Shown piece by piece: positions 9,059 to 17,826 of a stretch of DNA of 64,000 nucleotides. Position 1 is the stretch's first letter, and each line of letters starts with the position of its first letter. The DNA is taken from assembly GCA_963210315.1 (NCBI GenBank), contig OY723262.1:2356001-2420000 (forward strand), given 5' to 3'. The notes beneath the pieces are model-generated. The model was given only the letters and a program-made list of their open reading frames with translations, did not search any database and was not told where the DNA came from. The stretch is from Rhynchopus euleeides (Eukaryota; Euglenozoa; Diplonemea; Diplonemida; Diplonemidae). A program made the position numbers and the translations under genes.

Positions 9059-12000
9059 CGGGGAGGCCCGCCATCTCCAGGCCTGCAGCGCCACATCTAC
9101 GAGACCGGGCGTGACCTCCTCCTCAGGGCGGGTGACATCGAGCAGAACCCTGGCCCGGCGCAGCACCTCAAGTGCCTGACCTGGAACTGCAACGGACTCA
9201 CCGAGGCAAAAAGGGCGGAGCTCCAGCACCACCTCGCAACCCAGCGGTATGACGTAGTGCATCTGCAGGAACTCCGAGCAGCACAGGGGGGGGACCCCAA
9301 GTTCCCGGGCTACTCCGTCTTTCTCCGACGCCGCACCCAGAAGCGCTGTAAGGGGACGCTCACCTCCGGAGGCGGGATCGCAACCCTAGTGCGGGAGGAC
9401 CTACACGCGACTCTTATTGCCACCGCACCAAACGCCAGTGTGACCGAGACCCTCACGGTGCGCGTCACGGGGCCAGAAAGCGCTATCACCTTCACCAATG
9501 TATACCGCCCCTCGGGAGTCGGCACTAGCAACGACCCACGCCGCGACGACTTCTCTACATCCCTGCTACCACACACGCCGGAGTCCATCATCGCCGGCGA
9601 CTTCAACATCCACAACCGTGCCTGGGATAAACATGCGCGCTGCGACGACAAGGGAACAGACCTGTACCACTGGTCCCTCCTCAACGGCATGTCGCTGTGC
9701 AACGACCCTGACCACCCCACACGCATGCGCCGCGACTCCAAGTCCTCGCCGGACATTGTCTTCGCCCACTACGAGCTGGGGGAGGTCACCTGGAATACCC
9801 TAGACCAGTGGCAGTCCGATCACTTCGCCATACAATACACCGTCCCCTTTGCACGAACGCCAGCTGCAGCCACACACCCGGCAGCTAAAGCCCGCCAACT
9901 ATGGAACTGGGCAGCGGCAGACTGGCCCGCATTCACTGAGGAGCTGGAACGGCTGTCACGCAAAGTGACGAAGTGGAATGACCCGAAGGAATCCTTCCAC
10001 AAGTGGCTGGGACTGGTACGCACGGTCGCAGCCAAACACATCCCGACGAAGCGAAGCTCTCGCCCCCGCAAGCGGTGGTTCACAAGCAAGGTGAAACGTG
10101 CGATACGGGCGCGGAACGAGGAATCGCGCAGACACGCCCAGACCGCACACCTGTCCCAGGACGACTACGACAAGCTGGACAAGCTGACCACCGACGCCAC
10201 CAACGCCGTCCTCGAAGCAAAGCGCACAACCTGGGAAACCAGGTGCCAGGCCGCGAGCACCAGCAGCGACCTCGGCGCCACCTTCCGGCTTGTGCGAGAA
10301 CTCGACGGCCGCAAAATCCAACAGGCTGCCTTCCCACTTGTCGACGGAGGGGTCCCGGTGACCGACCCCAAAGCTAAGGCGGACCTCCTCTGCAGCCACT
10401 ACGCCAAGATCAGCGAAGGAAGCGACCAACAGCCACAAGCAGCACACACCCCGCAGCATGCGAATGACCAGACACCCCCCGAGCTTTCAGCTGCCGAAGA
10501 CGACTTCTCCAAAGAGGAGCTGAACGCGGCTCTATCCGAACTGCAGGAGCGGAAATCCCCAGGGCCTGACGACCTCAACAACGAGCTGCTGATGCATCTG
10601 GGCCCCCAGGCACGGCAGGGACTCCTGCATGTGCTCAACCTGTCGTGGAACAGCGGCATCCTCCCCGACGCGTGGACACGAGCAGTCATCATCCCGATCC
10701 TGAAACCGGGGAAGCCAGCAACGGCAGCGTCCTCGTACCGACCAATCGCGCTCACCAGCACAGCGTGCAAGGTGCTAGAAAAAATGGTGAAGAGGCGCAT
10801 GGAGCAGCTCATGCTCGACGACGCCTACCCACAGGTGGAGGGGCACTGCGCGAACCAGGCAGGGTTCCAGCGGCTGAGATCGACAACCGACCAACTAGCC
10901 TACATCACCCAAACAGCGACGGACGCCCTCTCCTCCGGAAAGGCAGCTGTCACCCTGTACTTCGACCTCGAGAAAGCCTTCGACAAGGTCAGCAAGCACG
11001 CAGTCATCAACAGTGTCAGACGGAAGGGCTTCCCCCCGAAATTCACCAGATGGCTACACAACTACCTCAGCAACCGCCGAGCCGCCGCACAGGTGCACGG
11101 GGTAAGAAGCGACTACTACGACTTCAACAACGGGGTCCCGCAGGGAACAGTGCTCTCGCCCCTGCTCTTCAACTGCGTGATGGACGATGTATCTCGAGCC
11201 ATCACCGCCTCCCCTAACATCCACCCAGCGGTGTTCGCAGATGACATCGCAGTACTCGTCGTCGGGGACAACTACACTGAAGCCCTAAGCACCGCACAGG
11301 GCGTCATATCCACACTCGCCGCCGAAATCCCACTCCACGGGCTGCAGCTCTCCCCCAGTAAATGCTGCTACACGCTGATGGGAACGACGCCCGCAGCGTT
11401 GGGCGAGCACAGACGCATGGAGCTCCCAGACGGCACCCCCCTCCAGCACGAATCGACAGCGAAGTACCTCGGGGTCTACATCGATGCCTGCCACACGATG
11501 ACAGACCACGTCGACCACGTCGTGACCACCTGCATGCGACGCCTGAGCATTCTGCGTATGTTGGCAGGCACTGACTGGGGCTCAAGTGGAGACACGCTGC
11601 GCCAGGCCTACCTGACATATGTCTACCCCATCCTGATGTACGCCGCCAGCGTCTACACCCCTGGCCTGTCCACGAAGAACCTCAAACGCCTGCGAGATGT
11701 CCACCGCATGGCAGCCCTGATCATCACGGGCTGTATGAAGAACACCAGCACGGCAAAGCTCCTCTGGGAATCACACCTGCGAGACCTCGACCTCGACTTC
11801 AAGGTCGCGGTGTGCACAGACCACGAACGCTTCCGCCGCGTGCCCCACTCCCCAGCATACCGGGCGCAACTAAACACCGGGAACACGGGAGGCAGCTGGC
11901 TACATCAGGCACGGAGTCTGGTGAAATACTCGAAGGTCGACGGGCGCACCCCCCTGCTGGCCCCCCTGCATGCAGCACACCCCATCCCCCCCTGGGAATG

Positions 12001-13024
12001 GAACCTGGTGCTGCCACGAGTACACATCCTGGCGACGCTGCCGGGGCTCACCGCCCCAAAGGCCGCCACCCCGAAAGACACCCTCCGGGACCTGGCAGAG
12101 CAGACCATCCAGGCCCTCCCGACATGCGCCTGGCATGTGTACACCGACGGGTCAGTCTCCAACTCCACATCGCGGCAACAGCAGGGCGGCGCAGGAGCAG
12201 CGGTGTACAGCATGCCGGAGGGCCGCCTCAGGAAAAAGCTCGCCTGGCCGGCAGGACTCCGCTGCATCAGCTACCAGGCGGAGCTGGTGGCCATCAGAGA
12301 ATCCCTCGCTCACCTATGCACCCTGGTATCCCCAGGCGAAACGATCGCCATCCTCACAGACTCGCAGAGCGCACTGAACGCGCTGCTGAGCGGCCCGCAG
12401 CGAGCGAGAGGATCCACCGAATGGGACATCTGGAGGTGGTTGAACGAGCTCGCCCAAACCCACGATGTCACCACCCACCTCCGCTACATCCCGTCACACG
12501 TTGGGGTAGCAGGGAACGAACTCGCTGACAAACAGGCGCAAATCGGTGCCTTCCGGCCGCAGATGGAACCGGTTAGCCTCGCGTCGGCTCGTGTCGTCCT
12601 CCGCCGACACATCTACAACGACGCAACGGTGCCCCGCACGGACAGCGTGTACGCGTACCGTTCGGGAATCGGGGAGACGCGACTGCAACGCCCCGACCTC
12701 CGCATGGAGGGACTCACCCGCTTAGGGGAAACCACCATCCGCCGACTCCGGGCCGACCACCACCGCCTGGTCTACGACCATGACATCCCGGGCACGGCAC
12801 AACCACCTTGCCAACCCTGCCTGAAGCATGCGCCGGGCCACCCCCCGCCTGGGGTCTCACTGAAGCACCTCTTCTTCGGCTGCCCCGCGACAGCGTCGGC
12901 CCGACACCACCTCACAGCCACAAACGTGCACAACCTGCTGTTGCACAACTGCAAGGAGGCGCTGCGCTACCTGGCCGAGGCAGGGGTAACGGAGCACGGC
13001 GAGAAGGACTACCTGAACGCGTGA
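9059..13024 (+). CDS. LINE polyprotein: 2A peptide, APE endonuclease, reverse transcriptase, RNase H
   Basis: About 1321 codons follow the TGA. DLLLRAGDIEQNPGP ends at 9157: this is a textbook 2A peptide (DxExNPGP) that would release the downstream protein starting at Pro (9155). The APE endonuclease follows at once: LTWNCNGL (9176), LQEL (9260), GDFNIH (about 9598), SPDIVF and SDHF (about 9817). The RT has a KSPGPDDL start (about 10555), SYRPIALT, FDLEKAFD (about 10963), GVPQGTVLSPLL (about 11134) and the catalytic FADD (11234-11245). RNase HI has YTDGS (about 12138), YQAELVAI, TDSQSAL and IPSHVGVAGNELAD (about 12490). A CQPCLK-(x)n-H-(x)n-C segment near 12815-12890 may bind zinc. No ATG lies before the 2A, so expression depends on the upstream segment. 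All catalytic motifs look intact, suggesting recent activity apart from the TGA. Confidence 0.88.
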   Translation, partial: RGGPPSPGLQRHIYETGRDLLLRAGDIEQNPGPAQHLKCLTWNCNGLTEAKRAELQHHLATQRYDVVHLQELRAAQGGDPKFPGYSVFLRRRTQKRCKGTLTSGGGIATLVREDLHATLIATAPNASVTETLTVRVTGPESAITFTNVYRPSGVGTSNDPRRDDFSTSLLPHTPESIIAGDFNIHNRAWDKHARCDDKGTDLYHWSLLNGMSLCNDPDHPTRMRRDSKSSPDIVFAHYELGEVTWNTLDQWQSDHFAIQYTVPFARTPAAATHPAAKARQLWNWAAADWPAFTEELERLSRKVTKWNDPKESFHKWLGLVRTVAAKHIPTKRSSRPRKRWFTSKVKRAIRARNEESRRHAQTAHLSQDDYDKLDKLTTDATNAVLEAKRTTWETRCQAASTSSDLGATFRLVRELDGRKIQQAAFPLVDGGVPVTDPKAKADLLCSHYAKISEGSDQQPQAAHTPQHANDQTPPELSAAEDDFSKEELNAALSELQERKSPGPDDLNNELLMHLGPQARQGLLHVLNLSWNSGILPDAWTRAVIIPILKPGKPATAASSYRPIALTSTACKVLEKMVKRRMEQLMLDDAYPQVEGHCANQAGFQRLRSTTDQLAYITQTATDALSSGKAAVTLYFDLEKAFDKVSKHAVINSVRRKGFPPKFTRWLHNYLSNRRAAAQVHGVRSDYYDFNNGVPQGTVLSPLLFNCVMDDVSRAITASPNIHPAVFADDIAVLVVGDNYTEALSTAQGVISTLAAEIPLHGLQLSPSKCCYTLMGTTPAALGEHRRMELPDGTPLQHESTAKYLGVYIDACHTMTDHVDHVVTTCMRRLSILRMLAGTDWGSSGDTLRQAYLTYVYPILMYAASVYTPGLSTKNLKRLRDVHRMAALIITGCMKNTSTAKLLWESHLRDLDLDFKVAVCTDHERFRRVPHSPAYRAQLNTGNTGGSWLHQARSLVKYSKVDGRTPLLAPLHAAHPIPPWEWNLVLPRVHILATLPGLTAPKAATPKDTLRDLAEQTIQALPTCAWHVYTDGSVSNSTSRQQQGGAGAAVYSMPEGRLRKKLAWPAGLRCISYQAELVAIRESLAHLCTLVSPGETIAILTDSQSALNALLSGPQRARGSTEWDIWRWLNELAQTHDVTTHLRYIPSHVGVAGNELADKQAQIGAFRPQMEPVSLASARVVLRRHIYNDATVPRTDSVYAYRSGIGETRLQRPDLRMEGLTRLGETTIRRLRADHHRLVYDHDIPGTAQPPCQPCLKHAPGHPPPGVSLKHLFFGCPATASARHHLTATNVHNLLLHNCKEALRYLAEAGVTEHGEKDYLNA
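9131..9157 (+). other. 2A (StopGo) peptide coding sequence
   Basis: Codons read GDIEQNPGP, preceded by LLLRA. The ribosomal skip would fall between Gly (9152) and Pro (9155). 2A peptides at the N-terminus of L1Tc/ingi LINE proteins are established; this copy matches every consensus position. Confidence 0.9.
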
Positions 13025-14025
13025 ACCAAATAACATCATCAGAGAACAAGGGCTTCGGCCCGACCTCCCAGCACCCCCCCCCCCCCATCCCAGCCCCACG
13101 TCACTTACCACAGGCCGCCAGGCGCGTCAGCGTCGGCGACCGCCCGCCCCCAGTCTGAGAGGCATCAGCCGAATCTCGGTGGAGGCGGGCACAAAACAAA
13201 AGGGAGAGTCGTCACTGTGCATATCAGCACGGTCCCGCCCTCTGTGCCAGACCAACACACCACCAAAGGAAAAGAGGAAGAGGCGACGTAAGGCAATGCC
13301 TCCGTGCGGCCAGGAGAACACGAAATAGCGACCCCCTCTACGGGGAATGCTACGAGCACGGCCAAAAATCGTTCAAAAAATCGTTCAAAACACGCACAGT
13401 GACACCATCCGCTGAGTGGCGTGTATCAGCAGCAGCCACGGCAGGTGAAATAGAAGCAACGAGCTTTCTTGGAAATGAAAACATTCTTGGGAATCCCCCA
13501 GGCCCCCATAAAGCTGCAGAGCCACAGGGGAGAGGGGGCGTGGGCGTCGTATTCTCTGTGGGGGCCTTCGCTCTGAGGTGCAGGGTGGGCGTGCAAATAA
13601 AAGTGTCGCACCGACACAGTTTTGGCACAGAGTGAAGGCCCCCACCAGGCTTGAAATACAGAATGTATTGCGCTGTCAAAACAAAAGAACATTCACGTGT
13701 CAGCGGCGATTTGTGTGCCGTGTTGCGGCTTGGTTCTTCTCGTTGAAAACCGCGCTGCACCCAATCAGGCAAGTTATCGATTGATACAGTTCCTCCAAAA
13801 AAATATCGCGAGCAGCAAATTGAGTGAATCCAAACAAAAGCCCAAAGGGATGATGGGGTGGTGGGGGTCAAATTCATTTTTCGGCAGACCGGTACGATAT
13901 TCCAACAGGAGACACGAGGCTGGAGGGTCGAATGTGGGTGGCCAGGCTTTGGCGAATTGAAACTGCCCTCGCTTCGTACGAAGCAAAATGCTGTTGCCAG
14001 CAGGTTATCCAGCACCCATCACCAC
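13025..14025. other. LINE 3' flank and intergenic region
   Basis: Contains a 14-base C run (about 13074-13087), A-rich stretches (about 13190-13205 and 13260-13280) and a short direct repeat AAAATCGTTC (about 13372-13394). It may include the LINE 3' UTR, but no clear poly(A) tail marks the end. No gene supported. Confidence 0.4.
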
Positions 14026-14038
14026 AGGCACCACACAG
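14026..14038 (+). promoter_or_regulatory. putative spliced-leader acceptor AGs of K+ channel gene
   Basis: CCCATCACCACAG (AG at 14026-14027) and CACCACACAG (AG at 14037-14038) precede the ATG at 14044. Either could be the acceptor. Confidence 0.45.
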
Positions 14039-14043
14039 GCACC

Positions 14044-16022
14044 ATGCATCGCGGGCTTTCCGAGGTGCGGCGTGCTGTTGCGGAACTGAATCTTCTCGAA
14101 ATCGATGGCATTGAAAACTCACCCCCCAGTTCCCCGCACCGGAAGTCCGCCAGCAGCACCCTCAACCTCACCGCTGTCAACGGGCGATTGAAGGACAAAC
14201 GGAACCGCGAGCCTGCCCTCCTGGCTGTGCCCCGGGCCAAGAACAACAAATACCCGACACTCGAAAATCAGCGCGTGCTCCGACAGGCCGATTCACGAGG
14301 TCTCAACGACTTCCTCCAGAGATTAAACGATAAGGCAGTCAAGCTGGAGGGGGTCGTCGCAGAGATGATGTCACGCGCCTGTGTGCCAGATGCAGCCGAC
14401 GGGGACGAAGCTGAAGATTCCGCGAATTCTGTGCAGACAGATAAGAATTCTGTCCGACATCCGACATTTGACAACACCGCGACGCAGGACGGAGATCTTG
14501 CAAGAGGCATGACTGCACGCGACCGATCAGTCGCCTCAGAGGTCGCGACCTTTGCACTGCAGCCCGATGCACATCTCCCTGATTCCAGTTTTCGAGTCGC
14601 GTGGGACCTTGCCTATCTGGTGTGCGCCTTCATGGAGGTATGTCGTGGTTCCTGCCAGGTTGTGTGCTACCGTTGCGTCCTCACAGGTCACGAGCTACAG
14701 CCTGAGCCTTTTTACTGTTGATGCCAGCGGCACCCCCCAGCTGCCCCACCAGACGGGCTTCGTTGTGTGGAAGTTTCTTCTGTCACTGTTCTGGATTGCC
14801 GACATCTGGGTCCAGGTATGTGGCTTCAAGCTCCCCTGCACGATGCATTCCCACATCGGCACAGAGCACGACTTGCATCGTCGAAGGTTGGGAGATCATC
14901 GAGGACAGCAAGGACATCCGGCGGAAGTACTTCGGCAGCTGGCGATTCGCGCTTGATGCCCTGGGCTCCGTTCCAGCAGATGCTATTGCCTTTGCCGTCG
15001 CTGACAACACTGCCGGCACTTACTTGTCCCTCCTCCGGACAGCCAGGCTACACCGGATCTGGAAGCTCTTCCAACGCACGTCCCCGACCCGCACGTTGTC
15101 GTGGTGGTGCGAGCTTGCGTACGTCACGTGCGGTGTGGGTTTTGTGGTGCACCTGCTGGCATGTATCTGGCTGGCGGTCGCAAATGAGGAGGAACAAGAC
15201 CTCTCTGGCCCTGTGCATGATGACTTTGTCCTTGCGTACACCAATGCAGTGTATTTCATCATCACCACACTGAGTAGCGTCGGGTTTGGAGACTTGAAAC
15301 CAGCTCGGACGGGCACGCGTATCTACTCTGCCTTCGTGTCTGTATGCGGAAGCGTCCTCATCCTTGCCGCCGGTGGCAGGGCGGGTGCCTTGTTCATCAC
15401 AACTGACCCTTTCATTCTGGTTGTTGAGGAGCGGCGGAGGCGTCTTGAGGCGTTGATGAAGCAAAACGACATCCCGTGGCAGACCCGCAAAGAGGCCTTC
15501 ACCATCTACCCTGCCATCCTCGAAGCTTCGCTGCGCGACTATCTCGGGATTCTGAACGAGCTACCTGACTCCCTGCAGCGGCGCATCAAGTTCCACATGA
15601 AGACATGCATGCTGCAGAAGGTGCCGATGTTCGGCAAGCTCTCTTCTCAAGTGCTCTCAGCGTTGGCCTTCCGGCTCAACACTGTGCTGTGTCAGCCCAA
15701 GGAATACTTGGTTACCTCAGGCACGGTGGGGAATGAGATGTACTTCCTGAACCACGGGGTGGTTGAGGTCCTGATACCTGCCCTCGACGGGAGTTCGGAG
15801 GTGTGGACCGCCAACCTCGGCGAAGGCTCTTGGTTCGGTGAGATTGCACTGCTGCACGAGTGTCGTCGAGTCGCTTCTGTTCGATCGTTAACATCGTGTG
15901 TCCTGTACAAGCTCCAGCGACCAGATTTTACGGAGGTTGTGTTGTGGAGTGCAGAACTGAAAGGCACTCTCGAGGTAGAGACACAACGCCGAATGGGGAA
16001 GAACGGCAAGCAGGCAGAATGA
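14044..16022 (+). CDS. voltage-gated K+ channel with cyclic-nucleotide-binding domain (EAG/HCN-like), three exons
   Basis: Exons are 14044-14637, 14687-14815 and 14865-16022; all are multiples of three, giving 626 residues. The join restores ...CAFME-VTSYSLSLF... across S1 and ...IADIWVQ-STTCIVEGWEII... after S2/S3. S4 carries RTARLHRIWKLFQR, with a basic residue every third position. The pore helix and filter read FIITTLSSVGFGDL, a GFG-type filter as in EAG channels. S6 and a C-linker follow (EERRRRLEALMKQ). The cyclic-nucleotide-binding domain lies near aa 480-595, with the phosphate-cassette-like FGEIALLHECRRVASVRS. The N-terminal 180 residues are polar with no recognised PAS domain. The channel would sit in plasma or ciliary membrane; a link to the cyclase gene upstream is only suggestive. 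Ion selectivity and ligand are inferred from the family. Confidence 0.85.
14638..14686 (+). other. cis-spliced intron 1 of K+ channel gene (49 bp)
   Basis: Begins GTATGT, ends CTCACAG, phase 0. Removing it joins two segments of the channel S1 region that otherwise sit in different frames. Confidence 0.85.
14816..14864 (+). other. cis-spliced intron 2 of K+ channel gene (49 bp)
   Basis: Begins GTATGT, ends GGCACAG, phase 0, exactly the same length as intron 1. Removal joins IADIWVQ to STTCIVEGWEII, restoring the expected S2-S4 order. Confidence 0.8.
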
Positions 16023-16470
16023 CTTAACCACAAATTTGCCTTCGTGGTTATTCGTGCGCAAGCCCAATCGGGCCTCTGCAGGTTTTGGTTTTGTTCCAGC
16101 ACAATGTGACTCACTGTTCCCAGTGAGCGTCTTGCCATCGGCCGTGTGCAGATTCTGTTGCCGGATCGTACCGCCTCACCCGTTGTTCCCCTCCCCCAGC
16201 ACCTCGGCAGCCTCCTCGCTTTGTGCTCACAAGCAATCGTCTTGCAATTGCTATGTCAGATGGCTCTCGGGTCGAATGCCTCTGATTCTTCCTTGCAGGC
16301 TTTGTAGCCTTCATTTCTGGCTCGCACTCCACCTCGAAACACTTGCGGGTACACTTGCGTAGACCAAGAAAGCCACGCGCCAAGAGCATCACTCGGTGTG
16401 AGTCCGGGACGTGTAACCTCTGTATTTGCATTTGGATCCCCACAACAAGACACACCACCCATCCCACCTC
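16023..16470. other. intergenic region between channel and IBA57-like genes
   Basis: About 450 bp, pyrimidine-rich in places (about 16165-16205). The frame of the IBA57 gene is open back to 16343, but that part has no family similarity and lies before the acceptor AG. Confidence 0.45.
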
Positions 16471-16472
16471 AG
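16471..16472 (+). promoter_or_regulatory. putative spliced-leader acceptor AG of IBA57-like gene
   Basis: CACCACCCATCCCACCTCAG ends here, five bases before the ATG at 16478, selecting that start. Confidence 0.5.
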
Positions 16473-16477
16473 GAGAC

Positions 16478-17629
16478 ATGCGGCGTTTCGTGTCGCTCCG
16501 CAGGCTCGGGGCCTTCCAACAGCGCTGTGCCCAGCACGATGTCTCGCATGTGCCGGACCCTGTCAAGTTCCCGACGCTGCGCTTCAACACCGAGACCCGC
16601 GGCATGCTCCTCGTGCAGGGGGTGGAAGCTGTGCAGATGCTGCAGGGTCTGACGACAAACGACGTGCGCCTCCTCACCGATGCGGCAGAGGAGGAAGGCG
16701 AGCGCCAAAGTGTCGTGTACTCCGCATTCCTCAACAGCAAGGGGCGGGTAATCTGCGACGCTTTTCTCCACGACGTCGACGGTTCTGGGGAACGCGTTTT
16801 GGTCGAAACTGACAAGGCTGTTGTTGACCAACTGGCACGCCACCTGAAGCTGCACCGCTTCCAGAGCAAATGCGAGATCCTCCCCTGCAATGACAGCCAC
16901 AACCCCTTCGACATCCTCCTGCAGCAGGAGGCGTCTCCGGGTTCGAGCATGCCCACGCTGGACCCTCGGTTCAAAAACGTTCTCGCAGCTGACGAAGCCA
17001 GCGCGGATGACGTGGAGGCCATCCCACGGGACTCCAGCTTTCTTCCGATCTTCCACCGCACCCTCATCGAGAGCGCAAAGCCCACCGAGGCTTCGGAGCT
17101 GACGGGGGAACATGCGACCAGCGCGTATGGGCTGTACCGCGCCATCGCAGGGCTGCCGGAGGGCGGTGTGGACATCCCACCCGCTGCTGCCCTGCCTCTG
17201 GAGGCAAACCTGGACTTCCTCGACGGCGTGTCTTTCTCAAAAGGGTGCTACATCGGACAGGAGCTGACGGCAAGAACCCACCACCGCGGCCTGACCCGCA
17301 AACGCCTTCTGCCGGTTGTCATCAACAAGACCGGTGCGGTCTGCGACACATCTGCGATTCTTGCGAACTACGCAGCCAACCCGACAGTGCTTTCTTTCTC
17401 TGGGCCTCAGGGCGACGCTGCCGTGTTGCAGAAGTCTGCAGAAGCAAAGAGTACGTCGGGCATGTCCCCAGGGATGCTGCGCACTGTGATTACAGTGGAC
17501 GACAACACGTCAGTTGCCATCGCGCTGCTGCGTTTGGACCACGTGCAGTGGGATGAGCCGTGCCTCTACACCTCTGACGGTCGTTATGTCATTCCCATGC
17601 CGCCTGTGTGGTGGCCCGAAGAGGCTTAA
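16478..17629 (+). CDS. IBA57: IBA57 / YgfZ-GcvT family Fe-S cluster assembly factor, mitochondrial
   Basis: 383 residues from the ATG at 16478. The N-terminus MRRFVSLRRLGAFQQRCAQ is basic, lacks acidic residues and looks like a mitochondrial presequence. Next comes RGMLLVQGVEAVQMLQGLTTNDVRLL, the GcvT/YgfZ N-terminal folate-fold signature, and SAFLNSKGRVICDAFLH. The diagnostic family motif KGCYIGQELTARTHHRG is at about aa 254-270 and holds the conserved Cys. Family knowledge: IBA57 works with ISCA proteins in mitochondrial maturation of 4Fe-4S clusters, in a tetrahydrofolate-dependent manner in the bacterial homologue. Length is normal. The insert between the folate-fold halves (about aa 145-200) is longer than in bacteria. 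Confidence 0.9.
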   Translation: MRRFVSLRRLGAFQQRCAQHDVSHVPDPVKFPTLRFNTETRGMLLVQGVEAVQMLQGLTTNDVRLLTDAAEEEGERQSVVYSAFLNSKGRVICDAFLHDVDGSGERVLVETDKAVVDQLARHLKLHRFQSKCEILPCNDSHNPFDILLQQEASPGSSMPTLDPRFKNVLAADEASADDVEAIPRDSSFLPIFHRTLIESAKPTEASELTGEHATSAYGLYRAIAGLPEGGVDIPPAAALPLEANLDFLDGVSFSKGCYIGQELTARTHHRGLTRKRLLPVVINKTGAVCDTSAILANYAANPTVLSFSGPQGDAAVLQKSAEAKSTSGMSPGMLRTVITVDDNTSVAIALLRLDHVQWDEPCLYTSDGRYVIPMPPVWWPEEA

Positions 17630-17814
17630 GTCCTGATGGGTCTGACCGCCTCTTTCTTTTCTGTTTTGTGCAACAAAAGGGCTGTGATAGCCATCCGGGC
17701 CCAACGACACATGCACAGGCAGAGGCAGGCTCCCGCTCGCTTTATTGGCCCCCCTTCAGCTTTGCAGGGCGGTTGCGTCTTGTGCCTCATCCATGCTACT
17801 GCACCCACCCCTGC

Positions 17815-17816
17815 AG
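17815..17816 (+). promoter_or_regulatory. putative spliced-leader acceptor AG of glycosyltransferase-like gene
   Basis: CTACTGCACCCACCCCTGCAG ends here, ten bases before the ATG at 17827. This is the basis for choosing 17827 over the upstream open frame. Confidence 0.5.
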
Positions 17817-17826
17817 GCACCCAACC

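Larger units (their letters stand above)
8647..13024 (+). mobile_element. ingi/L1Tc-like non-LTR retrotransposon (LINE), coding portion
   Basis: One reading frame runs from 8657 to 13024, broken only by a TGA at 9056-9058. It encodes a basic, coiled-coil-prone leader, a 2A peptide, an APE endonuclease, a reverse transcriptase, RNase HI and a C-terminal zinc-knuckle-like segment. APE plus RT plus RNase H plus 2A is the layout known for the ingi clade of trypanosomatids (L1Tc, ingi). A pyrimidine tract ending TTCCATTTAG (8647-8656) just before the frame opens could be a splice acceptor. The limits of the untranslated ends, the poly(A) tail and the target-site duplication were not found. Confidence 0.85.

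Noticed and set aside
8293..9114. 273-codon frame overlapping the start of the LINE
   Set aside because: It overlaps the LINE frame that leads into the 2A peptide and consists of low-complexity Pro/Arg sequence, so it is a shadow frame.
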